DNA from: Elusimicrobia bacterium GWA2_61_42
GTDB lineage: Bacteria; Elusimicrobiota; Elusimicrobia; Elusimicrobiales; UBA9959
Assembly (NCBI GenBank): GCA_001799615.1
Contig: MGTU01000004.1
Span: 124,001 to 188,000 of the forward strand
DNA: 64,000 bases
Direction of reading: 5' to 3'
A program made the translations under genes and the position numbers. Positions 35,701 through 43,671 of this stretch are shown one piece after another (position 1 is the stretch's first letter; each line of letters opens with the position of its first letter). A model generated the notes under the pieces. It was not told the DNA's origin, searched no databases, and saw only the letters and a program-made list of their open reading frames with translations.

Positions 35701-38700
35701 GCCGGCATGCTCTTCACGGTGAAGACCAACCCCCTGACCACCAAGCAGGAAGCCGTCGCGGCTTACGTTAAGAGCGGCACGCTGCGCGTGCTCTGCACTG
35801 ACGGCGCCAACTGGTACGAGGAATGGACCCAGACGGTAGGCGGCGCGGACGCCACCCGCCGTTTCGACATAGCTTACGAGACGAACAGCGGCGATGTGAT
35901 GGTGCTCTATTCGCGCGGCGTAGCCGCGACCAATGAACTTGGCTACCGCACCAAACCCGGCTCCCTGGGCTGCGGCTCGGGCAACTGGTCGGGCGCCGCC
36001 ACGCTGGACCCGCTGCGGACTTCGGGCGCGGCGCACTGGGTAAAGATGGCGCCGGACCGCAGGGCTGATTACGACAATATCGCGGCGATCTGGGCCGACG
36101 CCAATTCCGACCTGTCGGCCATGGTCTGGAACGGCAGCGCCTGGGAGAACGAACCGGCCGCGGCCCTGGAGACCTCGCTGGAGATCGTGTCGGCCGCGCA
36201 GGACGTGGAGAGTTTCGCCGTGGAGACGGAATCCCTCACGGGCGACATCATGGTGCTCTGGGGGCACAGCGGCGGCGGCGACGGCGTCAACGGCGTGCGC
36301 TACGCCACGGCCACCTGGACCGGCCTCAGCCCGGAACACGCCTGGGGCGGGGTGGTTAACGCCCCCAACGCCTATGACGACGCCACCAACCTGGACCTGG
36401 CCGCCAACCCGGCCTCGGACGAAATGGTCTACGCTTCCATAGGCAACGCCGGCTCGGACCTCCAGGCCGGCTACTGGAACGGATCGATCTGGGCGAATTC
36501 CTCCAACCTCGATACCTCCGCGCAGACGCCGCTGGCCGGCACCAAGCTGGTGTCCGCCGCCTGGATAAGCTCCACCACGGCTACGCGCAGCATTGTAACC
36601 TACAACGACTCCGCAGTCACCAACCTGGGCTGGTACGTCGGCAACGGCTCCACTTTCACGGTCCAGACCGACTTCACGCCTTCCCCTGTTTTTGCCAACC
36701 CGCAGCGCTATCACGACCTGAAACAGGACCCCGTGAAGAGGAATACCCTGGTCCTCACGCTGGCGGATTCCAACGCCGACCTTTTCGCCAAGCGGCTGGT
36801 GATGACCTCCGCCGCCGCTTTCACCTGGACCAACGCCGAAGGCGGGGCGGCGCTGGAAGCCAACCTGGGCTCGGCCCTCTCCGGCGGCTACTCTTTCGTC
36901 TTCTGGCCCGCCCCTCCTACCACTACCTTCGAACAGAGCGCTTACCGCTTCTTCGCCAATACCGCCACCACCGACGTCGGTGCTCCGCTGGCGGCCCAGG
37001 ACGCCCTGGCTGTCCTGCCCGCAGCCGGAGACCCGTTCCGGCTCAGGACCCTGGTGAATATAGGCCAGGTGGACCTGCCGGTCTCCAGCCAGAGTTTTAA
37101 GCTGCAGTTCGCGGGCCAGGGCGACGGCACCTGCGAGGCGCTCTCCAACGGCGTCCCCGCCGACTGGACCGACGTGACAAGCCTCACGGCCGTGGCTTTC
37201 AATAACAACGCGCCGGCGGACCGCGCCGCGCTGACACCCAACGCCGAAGACCCGCAGCACGGCGTGCAGGCGAATATCAACCAGGTTTACGCCGAATCCG
37301 GCGGCTTCTCCAACTCGGCCGCCGGGATAGCCCGCAACCGCGACGGCCTGTGGGACCTGGCGCTGAAAGATAACGGCATGGCTCCCGGCGCGGTGTACTG
37401 CCTCAGGCTTGTCAGGGACAGCGGGGTGCCCCTGGAATTCTACGGCGCTTATCCGCGCGTGGTCTCCCCGGCCGTCCTGGCCCTTAACGAGGTCTACCCT
37501 TCCGCGGCCGCGGCCGCCGACGACTGGGTGGAGTTCTATAATAATTCCCAGAGCACGGTGCCGCTCACCGGCTGGCGGCTGGACTACGTGGAGAACACCA
37601 TCGACCTGGGCGGTTCGGCCAATACGGTCTGGACCGGGCAGACGGGGCAGTATGTGAACGCCATGTCCACCTTCCTCGTCACCGGGCTCTCCCTGGACCT
37701 GAACGGGGCCCAGAGCTATCACGTCAAACTGCTCGACGCCGCCGGCGGGCTGGTGAGCCAGGCGCAGTGGCCGGCCGGCCTGCAGCCCGGCCAGTCGTTC
37801 GCGCGCATCAGCGACGGGCACCCTGATTATTTCGAGATAGACCCTACGCCTACCAAAGGCTACGCCAATTACGTCTCTACCGACGCCCTGACCATAAACG
37901 AGGTCTCCTATGGGGCGCTCGAATCGGAGTTCATCGAACTCTACAGCTCCGACCCGGCTTCCACCCGCCCGCTCGCGGGCTACGCGCTGCGCAACGCGGC
38001 GGCCTCCGCCGCCGGGCAGGTTTTCAGGTTCACGCGCAAGATCTACCCGCTGGATTTCACGGCGCTGGACGGCTCTTCGGCCGACAATGGCGGCCGTTCT
38101 TACGCCTCCGTCTTCGGGGCGCAGGGCCTGTCGGCCGCCGGGGATTTCCTGGCCCTGGAAAATTCCAGCGGTTCCACCGTCAGCCACCTCACCTGGCAGT
38201 CCGGCGCCGGCTACACCAGGTATAATTACGCCGCGCAGCTGGTCTCTTACGTAAACCCGGCGCCGGCCCTGGCTGTCCATTCCATAACCCGCGGGCCCGC
38301 CGACGGCGCGCATACCGGGGTGGACTCCGCGGATTTCTCCGCCTCCACCGGCACCACGCTGGCCTCGCGCAATAACGGCGCCGCTACGGCCGCGGCCAAT
38401 ACGCTGCATTACCCGGACCCCGCTGCCGGCGCCAGGTACCTGTCGCGCAGGTTCCCGCTGCGCCTGACCCTCGGGGCCGACGTCTCCGCGGGGCGCGGCA
38501 ATAACATCGTGCTGACGCGGCGGTCCGGTGCGGCCGACCCGGCCTCCCCGCACGTCTACAGGCTGGAGAATATCGGCTTCGATCTTTCTTCGCTGGCGGA
38601 GCAGGCCACTGTCCAGTTCGGTCTGCAGTTCGGGGACCAGGACTCCGGGGTTCTCGTGAGCGGAACTCTTTACCGGCTTATCCTTAACTCCGGTACCGGC

Positions 38701-40452
38701 GCCGCCACGGCCCCGCAGGTGGTCCTCGCTTCCGTTACCTACGACGCTTCGGTGCATTCCGCCACGGCTTATGCCGCCTCGGCGCCTTCCTGGATGAACA
38801 ACGATTCCCGCGGCAGCCCCCTGCGGCTGGCGGTCTCCAACAACAGCCCGGCCGGCGCCAACGAGGTGCGCGTGACCACGGTGGCTTTCTCGCTGTTCAA
38901 CCACGACCTCAGCGCGCCGCTGACGCAGCAGCAGGCCAAGGATCTTTTCGACGCGGTAATGCTGGTGGCTGATTCCACTTCCACCGGCCTGGCCGGGGTC
39001 TATGAGCCCGCCATAGACGTCGCGACCGCCGCCTACGTGCCGATGGCCGCTATTTCGGTGGACTCCGCCGGGCTCTCCACTTTTACCGTGGCCGGCCCGG
39101 GTCTGGCCGAGGCCGGAGTGGTGGCGGGCTCCACGCGCTCTTTCTTCGTGGTCTTCGCCTCCACCGCGGACGCCTCCGCCAGGGTGCCGGCCACTTTCAG
39201 GGTGCGTCTCGACCCGGCGTCCGGGTTCTCGGTGGAGGACTCCTCCGGTTTCCTGCAGCAGGCTTTTTCGCCCGGGCCGCAGGTGACCGCCTCTTCCTTT
39301 ACCCTTATCGCTCCCGCCCTGCCCCCGGTCAACAGCAGCTGGCCTTATGTGTCGGAATCTTCGGCGCCTATAACAGCGGCCATAACGGCTTATTCCGGAG
39401 ACCTGCTTGCGGAAGACAGGACCTACCTGCCTTCCACGGACGGGACCGTGGTGGCCCTCAGCACTGCGGGCGTGCCGCTGTGGACCTTCAGCACCGACCC
39501 GCCGACGCCTATCAGCGTGCCGCCCTCCCTGCCGCAGGAGGAGGGAGGCCAGGTCTACCTCTATTTCGCCGGCGAGAACGGGGACGTCTACAAGCTGCGC
39601 GACAACGGCGGCACCGTGACGGAGGCCTGGCCCAGCAAGGTCTCCCTCGAGGCCGCGGTCAAGTCCATCTCGGACACCGACAGCAGGCTCTACGTCGCTA
39701 CCGCCGACAATAAGCTTCATTGCCGCAACAAGGCGGACGGTTCCGCCTGCCTTACCTGGAGCTTCGCTTCCGCCATTACCGCGCCTCCGGCCGGCGCGCC
39801 TTCCATAGACGAACGCGCCACGGTGATCACGCTCTGGGCCGGGCTGGAGGACGGCAAGATCGTCAGCCTTAAGACGGGCGACGGCACCTCGAACAACACC
39901 TTTACCACCGGCGGCCCGGTAAAGTCCTCGCCTTATTTCGACGCCTACGCCGCCAGCCCGGACAACGCGCTGTATATCACCTCCACCGACGGCAAGATCT
40001 ACGCCATCAATTCCGGCAATATGACCGCGATGTCGGGCTGGAACCATTATGACGCCGGGTCGGCCATCTATACCTCTCCTTTCGTCTCGTCGCTGGACGC
40101 GGGCAAATACGTCTTCTTCGGCGCGGACAACGGCAAGCTTTACAAACTCGACGCGGCCACCGGCGGCCTGGCCTGGGCTTTCCAGGCGGGCGGGCCCATA
40201 AGGTCCTCGCCGGTAGTGGTGCCGCATGACCTGGGCAGCATCGGCCTGCCGGCGGGAGAGGACTATGTCTATTTCGGCTGCGACGACGGCAAGATCTACG
40301 GCGTCAACGCCAATACCGGGCAGATAAGGACCGGCTGGCCGGTAGCCACGGGCGGCCCGGTGCGCGCCGATCCCGTGGCGGACGTCAGCGCCAAAACTTT
40401 GTCGGTGGGTTCTAACGACGGCAGGCTCTACACGCTCACCATAGCGCCGTAA
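26785..40452 (+). CDS. giant secreted multidomain protein (FN3 repeats, LTD domains, C-terminal beta-propeller), 4555 residues
   Basis: A signal peptide (hydrophobic 16-34, ending FAAT) is followed by a domain of about 190 residues beginning TTVYLGDTTSS. About 26 FN3-like modules follow, interrupted at about residue 1374 by a second copy of that first domain (TKLYLRDDVSTA). From about 2930 comes a region of beta-rich, propeller-like repeats (SGDVMVLYSRG, SGDIMVLWGHS after correction for phase), then two lamin-tail-like domains (LALNEVYPS near 3566; LTINEVSYG near 3701), then from about 4183 PQQ-type propeller repeats (DGKIYAINSG, NGKLYKLDAATGG). No sorting domain or membrane anchor is seen at the C-terminus. 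Probably an extracellular adhesin or stalk. One uninterrupted frame of 13.7 kb. Confidence 0.9.
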   Translation: MKLKARKNKESGGFRPLVLLFAALLLQAAPAVFAATTVYLGDTTSSINPGDEDERRLNRVRGTAAVSYLKSTMAGPVTPPVTATQFTRAAGGTVMIWYSDPLDAVTISGNVSFNIWAMESANQANTGLTGELLRASASGAILSVIAAVHVPTAELGTSLAARTWTKTPTPTALSNGDRLALRLHIDDFGTMGTGRTITMTIDGPTTGASGDSRFSTVENLAPARPGIGSITGLTQTEFSGSWTLVEGATGYTLASSVNSGAAPTPIYSSVNTSENFATLNSPALASNTTYYPFVRTNGPGASSSWAAFPVQVTPAYAPSFSNFTNISSYTALFNWAANGNHAATLYHVVMSTAADPLSPFGAPVTSSFTYNNYLSSSGLMANTPYSFRVAAINHAGLYTSYTPVVSTYTLAALPVSGLFTDVSESGITASWTGGGNPSGTLYRLLVSTATDPAAPVGAAVSQHETYNLFFSTAGLLPDTTYYFTAAGINGDGVAGTYFNAVATATLAAEPVFSAFSEEAYASLRFAWTSGNPAGTRYRVLSSTASDPLVPAGARVASSDTYNLSLSSAGLVPDTRYYFRAAAVNRNGVVTAYSAPENRATLLRYELASPAFTGVSETGMTLGFSANSNAYPGTLFRVQASTAATPLTPGGAAVVSSDTYNAFLVLADLSPNTTYYFQAVGVNKDGALMTYTAAVGTSTLASVPSGLQFTETTDSKVRLEWAAVSGPGTLYRVLVSTAVNPLVPVGAAVTSSDTYNLHLSTEGLTFSKKYYFLARAVNNNGNVTNWSSSVSTTTLAPGTLAAPLAGTLLPHVSSATAAWSLVAGATGYTLAASLYADDAPVSVFASSTTLGDLSAAVPGLAPDTVYYLFIRANGAGIVSAWNKYSPAATLLQYAPVFGSFGAPAADSAVLSWTGGGNPGGTLYRVLSSTAADPLAAAGAIVVASDTYNLSLSSSALAANTAHYFRIAGLNKDGVATAYTAPRGTSTLANQPAFSGFSGTGTSAMTFAWTAAGNPAGTLYRVLSSPAPDPLSPNGAPVASSDTYNLSLSTSGLTPDTSYYFRVAARNNDGVITAYSSPEANPTLPEAPAFPGVGTVTDSSADFMWSGGNNPADTLYRVLVSPALDPLNPGAELVTSSDTYNLYLSSSGLAVDKAYYFAVTALGHDGQPTAYTAPERARTLARQPVFSHFDDVGAASIDANWTANSNPPGTLYRAAVSAAADPLNPGGVEATLLDSYGLFVSSAGLASDTTYYVRVAAVNGDGVATAYTDARGTATLAAYPPLFSGFSDIQTDAIRVLWAPNGNADGTLYRVAVSSVADPLNPGGAKVTYEDTYDLSLASSGLTTNKLYYFRLAAVNKNGITTAYTAAQSERTLQVVTKLYLRDDVSTAAAPDTGEERRLSLLRGAASVSYIKNTVAGAVAPPSSALQITKAAGGAVQTWYTTPLDAFTLISSVTFNIRALESATGANAAVTAVLYRTDSAGVIISTVAAALSGRGELTTADSAQTWSIQPTPTAFSNGDRLALRLYIDDYSNLGTLTSGRTVTVTVGGPTANAAGDSWLQVLEELRPARPASISVTGVTAAQLSASWPLVSETTSYTLAASVNPGAEPQPVYSSSDTLGNLSATLAVPTLSPNTTYYLFAKSNFEGVSSGWQIRAGTATLLAFAPASSGFGAVVSGSILFDWTANGNADPGTLYRVVSSTAVNPLNPLGAVAVSSLTYNTYLSTAGLVADTTYYFSVAGLNHNGVATLYTAAVGTATLLAFPPASPSFSGVGQTGVQFNWTANGNRDPGTRYRVISSTAADPLSPQGALTVSSDTYNLYLASAGLAANTTYYFSVAGVNKNGVETAYTLAAGTATLAYAPAFGAFSAVSAGEIGLNWTDGGNPAGTLYRVLSSTASDMGSPSGAVLASSETYNLSLSSAGLAADTTYYFRVAALNHNRAATVYTALRGTATLLGFDPVFAGFQNVDAGSLRFNFSENGNAAGTLYRVVSSTAQDPLAPAGAVAVSSLTYNTFLSTSGLAADTTYYFSVAGVNKNWVSTAYSAPAATATLLAFPPVFTSFTGVAEAALQFNFSANNNRYPGTLYRVAASTAADPLAPAGAAVVSSDTYSLALALDALSADTTYYFTAAGVNKNGVLTSWSPAASTSTLANVPAGFFATGVTEDSMLLNWAASGNRDPGTRYRVLASTAADPDAPLGAAVSSSDTYNLYLSTLPLNPSTVYRFRAAAINNNGVRTAWSDPAFSALTLSPGSIGSPAAGEITGVHVSSLAATWALVPAATGYTLAASLSPDNPPTAIVASSDTLTGDNQAYVPGLAPDTVYYLFARANKQWVSGDWFAFPARATLLQYPPVFTSFSGVAADSIGFNFSANNNVFPGTSFRVLVSTAPEPLAPGAAAYSSSDTYNVALTTAGLAADTTYYFRAAGVNKDNVLTAYTAVQATATAANIPVFAGFAGVGAGAVTFNWSGNGNRAPGTLYRVLVSTAANPAAPGGAPVTSSDTYNLYLSTSGLEADTTYYFRAAALGAGGTATAYSAPVGTATLVAYPPVFSGFTGVGTGSVQFNWSANSNRYPGTRYRVLSSTAPDPLNSGGAVAVSSETYNLQLSSAGLPANTTHYLLVAAVNQNGVLTDYTAVAGTATLANIPATALSTFSAVASGGFTAAWNANANPAGTLYQAQVSTAPDFNSGAAGQIASTAPVSGEAYAFFGLLSNKDYHFRVRAQNLNGVYTGYASLGSTRTLGLAAPAPLPVTQVSTYSITASWSLVAGATGYTLAASVNSGVSPSPVYASSVTAGTSAALLNPALGLNTTYYLFVKAGGPGDESPWAAYPATSTLVNIPVAPGSPFSAVGDSGFVLSWLANSNPLGVTRYTVQASTALDFNAGVTNKIALSTVPEAGPGVTFSGLSSDTYYYARVRAEHNNGNSTDWVSLGVIKTLLLAQLHAAGDGVLIYGQSGNSLPQFRDYVSAANSFSAVRNTVSGAAGMLFTVKTNPLTTKQEAVAAYVKSGTLRVLCTDGANWYEEWTQTVGGADATRRFDIAYETNSGDVMVLYSRGVAATNELGYRTKPGSLGCGSGNWSGAATLDPLRTSGAAHWVKMAPDRRADYDNIAAIWADANSDLSAMVWNGSAWENEPAAALETSLEIVSAAQDVESFAVETESLTGDIMVLWGHSGGGDGVNGVRYATATWTGLSPEHAWGGVVNAPNAYDDATNLDLAANPASDEMVYASIGNAGSDLQAGYWNGSIWANSSNLDTSAQTPLAGTKLVSAAWISSTTATRSIVTYNDSAVTNLGWYVGNGSTFTVQTDFTPSPVFANPQRYHDLKQDPVKRNTLVLTLADSNADLFAKRLVMTSAAAFTWTNAEGGAALEANLGSALSGGYSFVFWPAPPTTTFEQSAYRFFANTATTDVGAPLAAQDALAVLPAAGDPFRLRTLVNIGQVDLPVSSQSFKLQFAGQGDGTCEALSNGVPADWTDVTSLTAVAFNNNAPADRAALTPNAEDPQHGVQANINQVYAESGGFSNSAAGIARNRDGLWDLALKDNGMAPGAVYCLRLVRDSGVPLEFYGAYPRVVSPAVLALNEVYPSAAAAADDWVEFYNNSQSTVPLTGWRLDYVENTIDLGGSANTVWTGQTGQYVNAMSTFLVTGLSLDLNGAQSYHVKLLDAAGGLVSQAQWPAGLQPGQSFARISDGHPDYFEIDPTPTKGYANYVSTDALTINEVSYGALESEFIELYSSDPASTRPLAGYALRNAAASAAGQVFRFTRKIYPLDFTALDGSSADNGGRSYASVFGAQGLSAAGDFLALENSSGSTVSHLTWQSGAGYTRYNYAAQLVSYVNPAPALAVHSITRGPADGAHTGVDSADFSASTGTTLASRNNGAATAAANTLHYPDPAAGARYLSRRFPLRLTLGADVSAGRGNNIVLTRRSGAADPASPHVYRLENIGFDLSSLAEQATVQFGLQFGDQDSGVLVSGTLYRLILNSGTGAATAPQVVLASVTYDASVHSATAYAASAPSWMNNDSRGSPLRLAVSNNSPAGANEVRVTTVAFSLFNHDLSAPLTQQQAKDLFDAVMLVADSTSTGLAGVYEPAIDVATAAYVPMAAISVDSAGLSTFTVAGPGLAEAGVVAGSTRSFFVVFASTADASARVPATFRVRLDPASGFSVEDSSGFLQQAFSPGPQVTASSFTLIAPALPPVNSSWPYVSESSAPITAAITAYSGDLLAEDRTYLPSTDGTVVALSTAGVPLWTFSTDPPTPISVPPSLPQEEGGQVYLYFAGENGDVYKLRDNGGTVTEAWPSKVSLEAAVKSISDTDSRLYVATADNKLHCRNKADGSACLTWSFASAITAPPAGAPSIDERATVITLWAGLEDGKIVSLKTGDGTSNNTFTTGGPVKSSPYFDAYAASPDNALYITSTDGKIYAINSGNMTAMSGWNHYDAGSAIYTSPFVSSLDAGKYVFFGADNGKLYKLDAATGGLAWAFQAGGPIRSSPVVVPHDLGSIGLPAGEDYVYFGCDDGKIYGVNANTGQIRTGWPVATGGPVRADPVADVSAKTLSVGSNDGRLYTLTIAP
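26893..31488 (+). repeat. duplicated N-terminal domain within the giant protein
   Basis: Two copies of an about 190-residue domain lie at 26893-27453 and 30904-31488. Shared landmarks: ERRLNRVRGTAAVSYLK against ERRLSLLRGAASVSYIK, and SNGDRLALRLHIDD against SNGDRLALRLYIDD. Each copy is followed at once by a divergent FN3 type (YTLASSVNS/YTLAASVNP). This marks a large internal duplication or assembly from two half-proteins. Confidence 0.8.
27454..35571 (+). repeat. tandem FN3-module repeats in the giant gene
   Basis: About 26 modules of roughly 85-95 codons. The common type carries GTLYRVLSSTAADPL, SSDTYNLSLSSAGL, TTYYFRVAA and a closing TATL/STL. A second type (YTLAASVNSG..., YYLFVKANGPG-like) recurs at the head of each block, giving blocks of about 1+5, 1+5, then 1+6, 1+4, 1+1 modules. 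DNA-level repetition is strong, so recombination and copy-number change are likely here. The count is by eye. Confidence 0.8.
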
Positions 40453-40477
40453 GCGCCGAGTGGCCGGAGATGATCTT

Positions 40478-43400
40478 ATGGGAGAAGAACGAACCATTCC
40501 TTTTTTAAGCCGGACGGCCATCCGGGCCGCCACGCTGCTGCCTTTTTTCCTGGGGCAGGCGCTCGCGGCCGACTGGCCCATGTTCCGGGGCGGCCCGGAA
40601 CGCACCGGGTACACGGCCGAGCAGGCGGCCCCGCCGCTGGTCAAAAGCTGGGAGTTCCAGGCGCCGGGCGGCATAGTCTCCAGCCCCGCGGTCTACGACG
40701 GGCGCGTTTACTTCGGCACGCGCGCCAATAAGTTCTACGCCCTCGACGCGGCCACCGGCGCCAAACTCTGGGAGCGGCTGACGGCCGGGTGGGTGGATTC
40801 CTCTCCCGCGGTTTCCGGCAACGCGGTGTACGCGGCCTGCCAGGGCGGGCGGCTTTACGCCATGGACAGGATTACCGGCGACATGCTCTGGGTCGCCGAC
40901 CTCGGCGCGGCTTCCGCCTCTTCCCCGCTGGTGCTGGGCGGCCGTGTTTACGTCGGTACCGGGTCGCCGGAGAACAAACTGAAGGTTTATGACGCGGCCA
41001 CCGGCGCTCTCCTGGGTTCCTACCAGGCCGCCCAGCCCGTGGACTCCGCTCCTTCCACCGACGGTTCTTATGTCTATTTCGGCGCCAATGACGGCCAGGT
41101 TTACGCCCTTGGTGCCCTCACGCTCGTTCCGCGCTGGGCGGCCTACCCCACGCTCGGGGCCTTCGTGCATAACGCCGTGGCCGTCTCCAGCGGCGCCCTC
41201 TATTTCCTGCCCGGCCGCGACGAAAAGAAGGCCTCAGCGCTGGACGCCGCTACGCGGTCTCCGCTGGCCGTTTCCCCGGACCTCGCCAGGACCGACCCGC
41301 TGCCGGGCGCGCAGTCCGTGCCCTGGATGCAGGCCGGCTCTCCGGCGGTGGATCCCGGCGGCTTCGTGTACTTTACTGCCGGCTCGGCCCACGCGGCCGA
41401 GGCTTCGGCGCAATTAGCGGCGCTGTCCTCGGGCACGCTGTCGATGGTCTGGCCTTCGTCAGCTTCGCTGGAGGGCGTGTCGGAAGTGGGGATGCTCGCG
41501 TCCCCGGCCGTGGCCAATGAGGTTGTGTACGCGGCTACCCCGGGCGGCCGGCTCATAGCTGTGAGCGCCTCCGGCGACCCCCTGGCGGACCTGGACCTGG
41601 AGGGGCCCGCCTACGCCTCTCCCGCCGTTTCCAACGGCATGGTGATAGCGGCGAACTACGCCGGCAAGGTGTTCGGTTTCAGGGCCGGGCGCCGCTCGGC
41701 TATCTCGGAACCGGTTTCGGGCGCGGTGCTGAGCGGGACCGTAACGGTTAAAGGCTGGTTCGGCAATCCGGCCCTGGCCGGCTACGAACTGGAGCGCAGC
41801 ACGGGCGGCGCTCTGCCGCAATGGACGCGTATAAGTTCCTCAGCGGTGGCCACGCCCCTGGACGGCGGCGTTCTTACCGATTGGGACGTCTCGGACCTGG
41901 AGAACGGGGAATACCTGCTCAGGCTGCGCGTACTGGAAAGCGCCGCCTCCGGCTACGATTCTTCTGCCGTCGCACGGGTGCGCGTCAACGCGGCGCCGCT
42001 GCCGCCCACCGGTCTGCTGGCCGCCGACGTGCCGGGGGACTCCGGCAACGCGGTGACCCTTTCCTGGACCGCCTCTCCCACGGCCGGCGTAAATGGCTAC
42101 CGGATCTACCGCAACGACGGTTTCGGTTACGCGCTGCTGGTCTCCACCCCCGGCCTTTCCTATACCGACGGTTACGCGGTGACGGGCGTCACTTACGCCT
42201 ACGCGGTCTCGGCTCATGACGGCTGGGCCGAGTCGCCGGTATGCGCCGAGGTAGAGGTCTTCTCGGTCAACGACTCCGGGGACGGCGTGCCTCCTTCGGC
42301 GGTGCAGGACCTGCTCGTGGAAGCCGGCTCCGTCGGCGGTTCGGTGCTGCTGTCCTGGACCGGCTCCGGCGACGACGCCGATTCGGGCGCGGCCTCATAT
42401 TACCTTATCAGGTTCTCCACCGACCCGGCGCAGGACTGGGGCGCCTTCTCCTCCCTCGCCGGCAGCAGCATGCCCGCCGGCGGGCTTGCCGGCATTACAG
42501 AGAGCGAAGAGGTCGGCGGCCTGTTGGGCGGGGTTACTTACTACTTCTCGCTCAAGGCCGTGGACGACGCTGGCAACACCGCCGCGCTTTCCAACGTGGC
42601 CTCCACCTCTGCCGCCAGGGATCTTTACCCTCCGCTGCCGCCTTCGGGGCTTTCCATTGCGGACGCCCCCGGCGACGAGGGCGGCGCCCTGGACCTGGCC
42701 TGGGCCCTTTCCCCTGATGACGGCGCCGGCGCCGCCGACGTTTACGGCTACCATGTTTTCAGGCGACTGCTCGGCGGGGACTACGTTTCCACGGCTCCTT
42801 ACGCCTCCGTCGGCCGCGGGGTCTCCGCCTACAGGGACCCGGCTACGGTCATGAACGTGCGCTACTACTACTCCGTGGCCGCCTTCGACAGCACCAACGA
42901 CTCGGCCCTGGCCGGCGAGGCCTCCGGGGTCTCGGCGGACAATTGGCGCTTCTTCGACTCCTCGGGCGGCGGCGTGGTCCGGCTCGTGGACGGCATGGAA
43001 GTGCTGGTCCCGGCGGCTTCCGCTACGCAGAACGATAAGATCATGGTGACGCGGCTGGACCCCGCCACCTACGAGCCGCTCGCCCGCGTCAGCGCGGCGG
43101 GCTCGGCCAATCCTACGTCCATCGTTTACGAGGTCAAGTTCCAGAACCCGGCTACCAGGCTGCTGGCGCCGGCGGTAATAAACCTCCCTTATACCGAAGC
43201 GGAGGTGGCCGGTATGGAGGCCGCGAACCTGCGGATCTACACGCTGAAGGCCGGGGCCTGGGTCATGCTGAACACTTCCCGCGTAGACACGGCGGCCGGG
43301 AAAGTCAGCGCGGAGGTTTCCAGCTTTTCCATCTTCCGCGTGATGGAATACCTGCCCTCCGGCGCCTTGCTGGCGGACGGAGAGGTCTATACCTATCCCA

Positions 43401-43651
43401 ATCCCGCGGCCGGCGATACCGTGACTTTTAAGTTCAGGCCGGCTTACAAGGCCTACGTGAAGGTGGCGGTGTACAACGTGGCCGGCGAGCAGGTGGCCTC
43501 GCTGGAAAAGGCGGATTGCCCGGCCGGGCAGACCTCGGAGATAGTCTGGAACGTGAAGCGCATCGCCAGCGGGGTTTATATCTTCCGGCTGGAAGCTTCC
43601 AGCTCCGCCGGCAACAAGACGGTGACCAAGAAGTTCGCGATAGCGCATTGA
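40478..43651 (+). CDS. secreted PQQ-propeller/FN3 protein with type IX-like C-terminal sorting domain
   Basis: 1057 residues from ATG 40478 (GGAGA eight bases upstream); a GTG at 40460 is less likely. Signal peptide to about ALAADW. Residues 20-405 are PQQ-like propeller blades (GRVYFGTRANKFYALDAATG, DGQVYALG, GGRLIAVSASG). Next is an Ig-like segment, then three FN3 modules (about 500-800), a region ending in MEYLPSG, and a C-terminal domain of about 80 residues: TYPNPAAGDTVTFKF, VAVYNVAGEQVASLEK, ASGVYIFRLEA, KTVTKKFAIAH. That pattern is the type A sorting domain of type IX secretion cargo. Twenty-five bases follow the giant gene. Confidence 0.85.
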   Translation: MGEERTIPFLSRTAIRAATLLPFFLGQALAADWPMFRGGPERTGYTAEQAAPPLVKSWEFQAPGGIVSSPAVYDGRVYFGTRANKFYALDAATGAKLWERLTAGWVDSSPAVSGNAVYAACQGGRLYAMDRITGDMLWVADLGAASASSPLVLGGRVYVGTGSPENKLKVYDAATGALLGSYQAAQPVDSAPSTDGSYVYFGANDGQVYALGALTLVPRWAAYPTLGAFVHNAVAVSSGALYFLPGRDEKKASALDAATRSPLAVSPDLARTDPLPGAQSVPWMQAGSPAVDPGGFVYFTAGSAHAAEASAQLAALSSGTLSMVWPSSASLEGVSEVGMLASPAVANEVVYAATPGGRLIAVSASGDPLADLDLEGPAYASPAVSNGMVIAANYAGKVFGFRAGRRSAISEPVSGAVLSGTVTVKGWFGNPALAGYELERSTGGALPQWTRISSSAVATPLDGGVLTDWDVSDLENGEYLLRLRVLESAASGYDSSAVARVRVNAAPLPPTGLLAADVPGDSGNAVTLSWTASPTAGVNGYRIYRNDGFGYALLVSTPGLSYTDGYAVTGVTYAYAVSAHDGWAESPVCAEVEVFSVNDSGDGVPPSAVQDLLVEAGSVGGSVLLSWTGSGDDADSGAASYYLIRFSTDPAQDWGAFSSLAGSSMPAGGLAGITESEEVGGLLGGVTYYFSLKAVDDAGNTAALSNVASTSAARDLYPPLPPSGLSIADAPGDEGGALDLAWALSPDDGAGAADVYGYHVFRRLLGGDYVSTAPYASVGRGVSAYRDPATVMNVRYYYSVAAFDSTNDSALAGEASGVSADNWRFFDSSGGGVVRLVDGMEVLVPAASATQNDKIMVTRLDPATYEPLARVSAAGSANPTSIVYEVKFQNPATRLLAPAVINLPYTEAEVAGMEAANLRIYTLKAGAWVMLNTSRVDTAAGKVSAEVSSFSIFRVMEYLPSGALLADGEVYTYPNPAAGDTVTFKFRPAYKAYVKVAVYNVAGEQVASLEKADCPAGQTSEIVWNVKRIASGVYIFRLEASSSAGNKTVTKKFAIAH

Positions 43652-43671
43652 GGCGTGAAAGAGGAAGCTTT

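Noticed and set aside
35158-40674. 1838-codon open frame antisense to the giant protein gene
   Set aside because: It mirrors codon periodicity of a GC-rich repetitive gene; no domain, no start context, and composition (many Arg, Gly, His, Val) is typical of antisense shadow frames.
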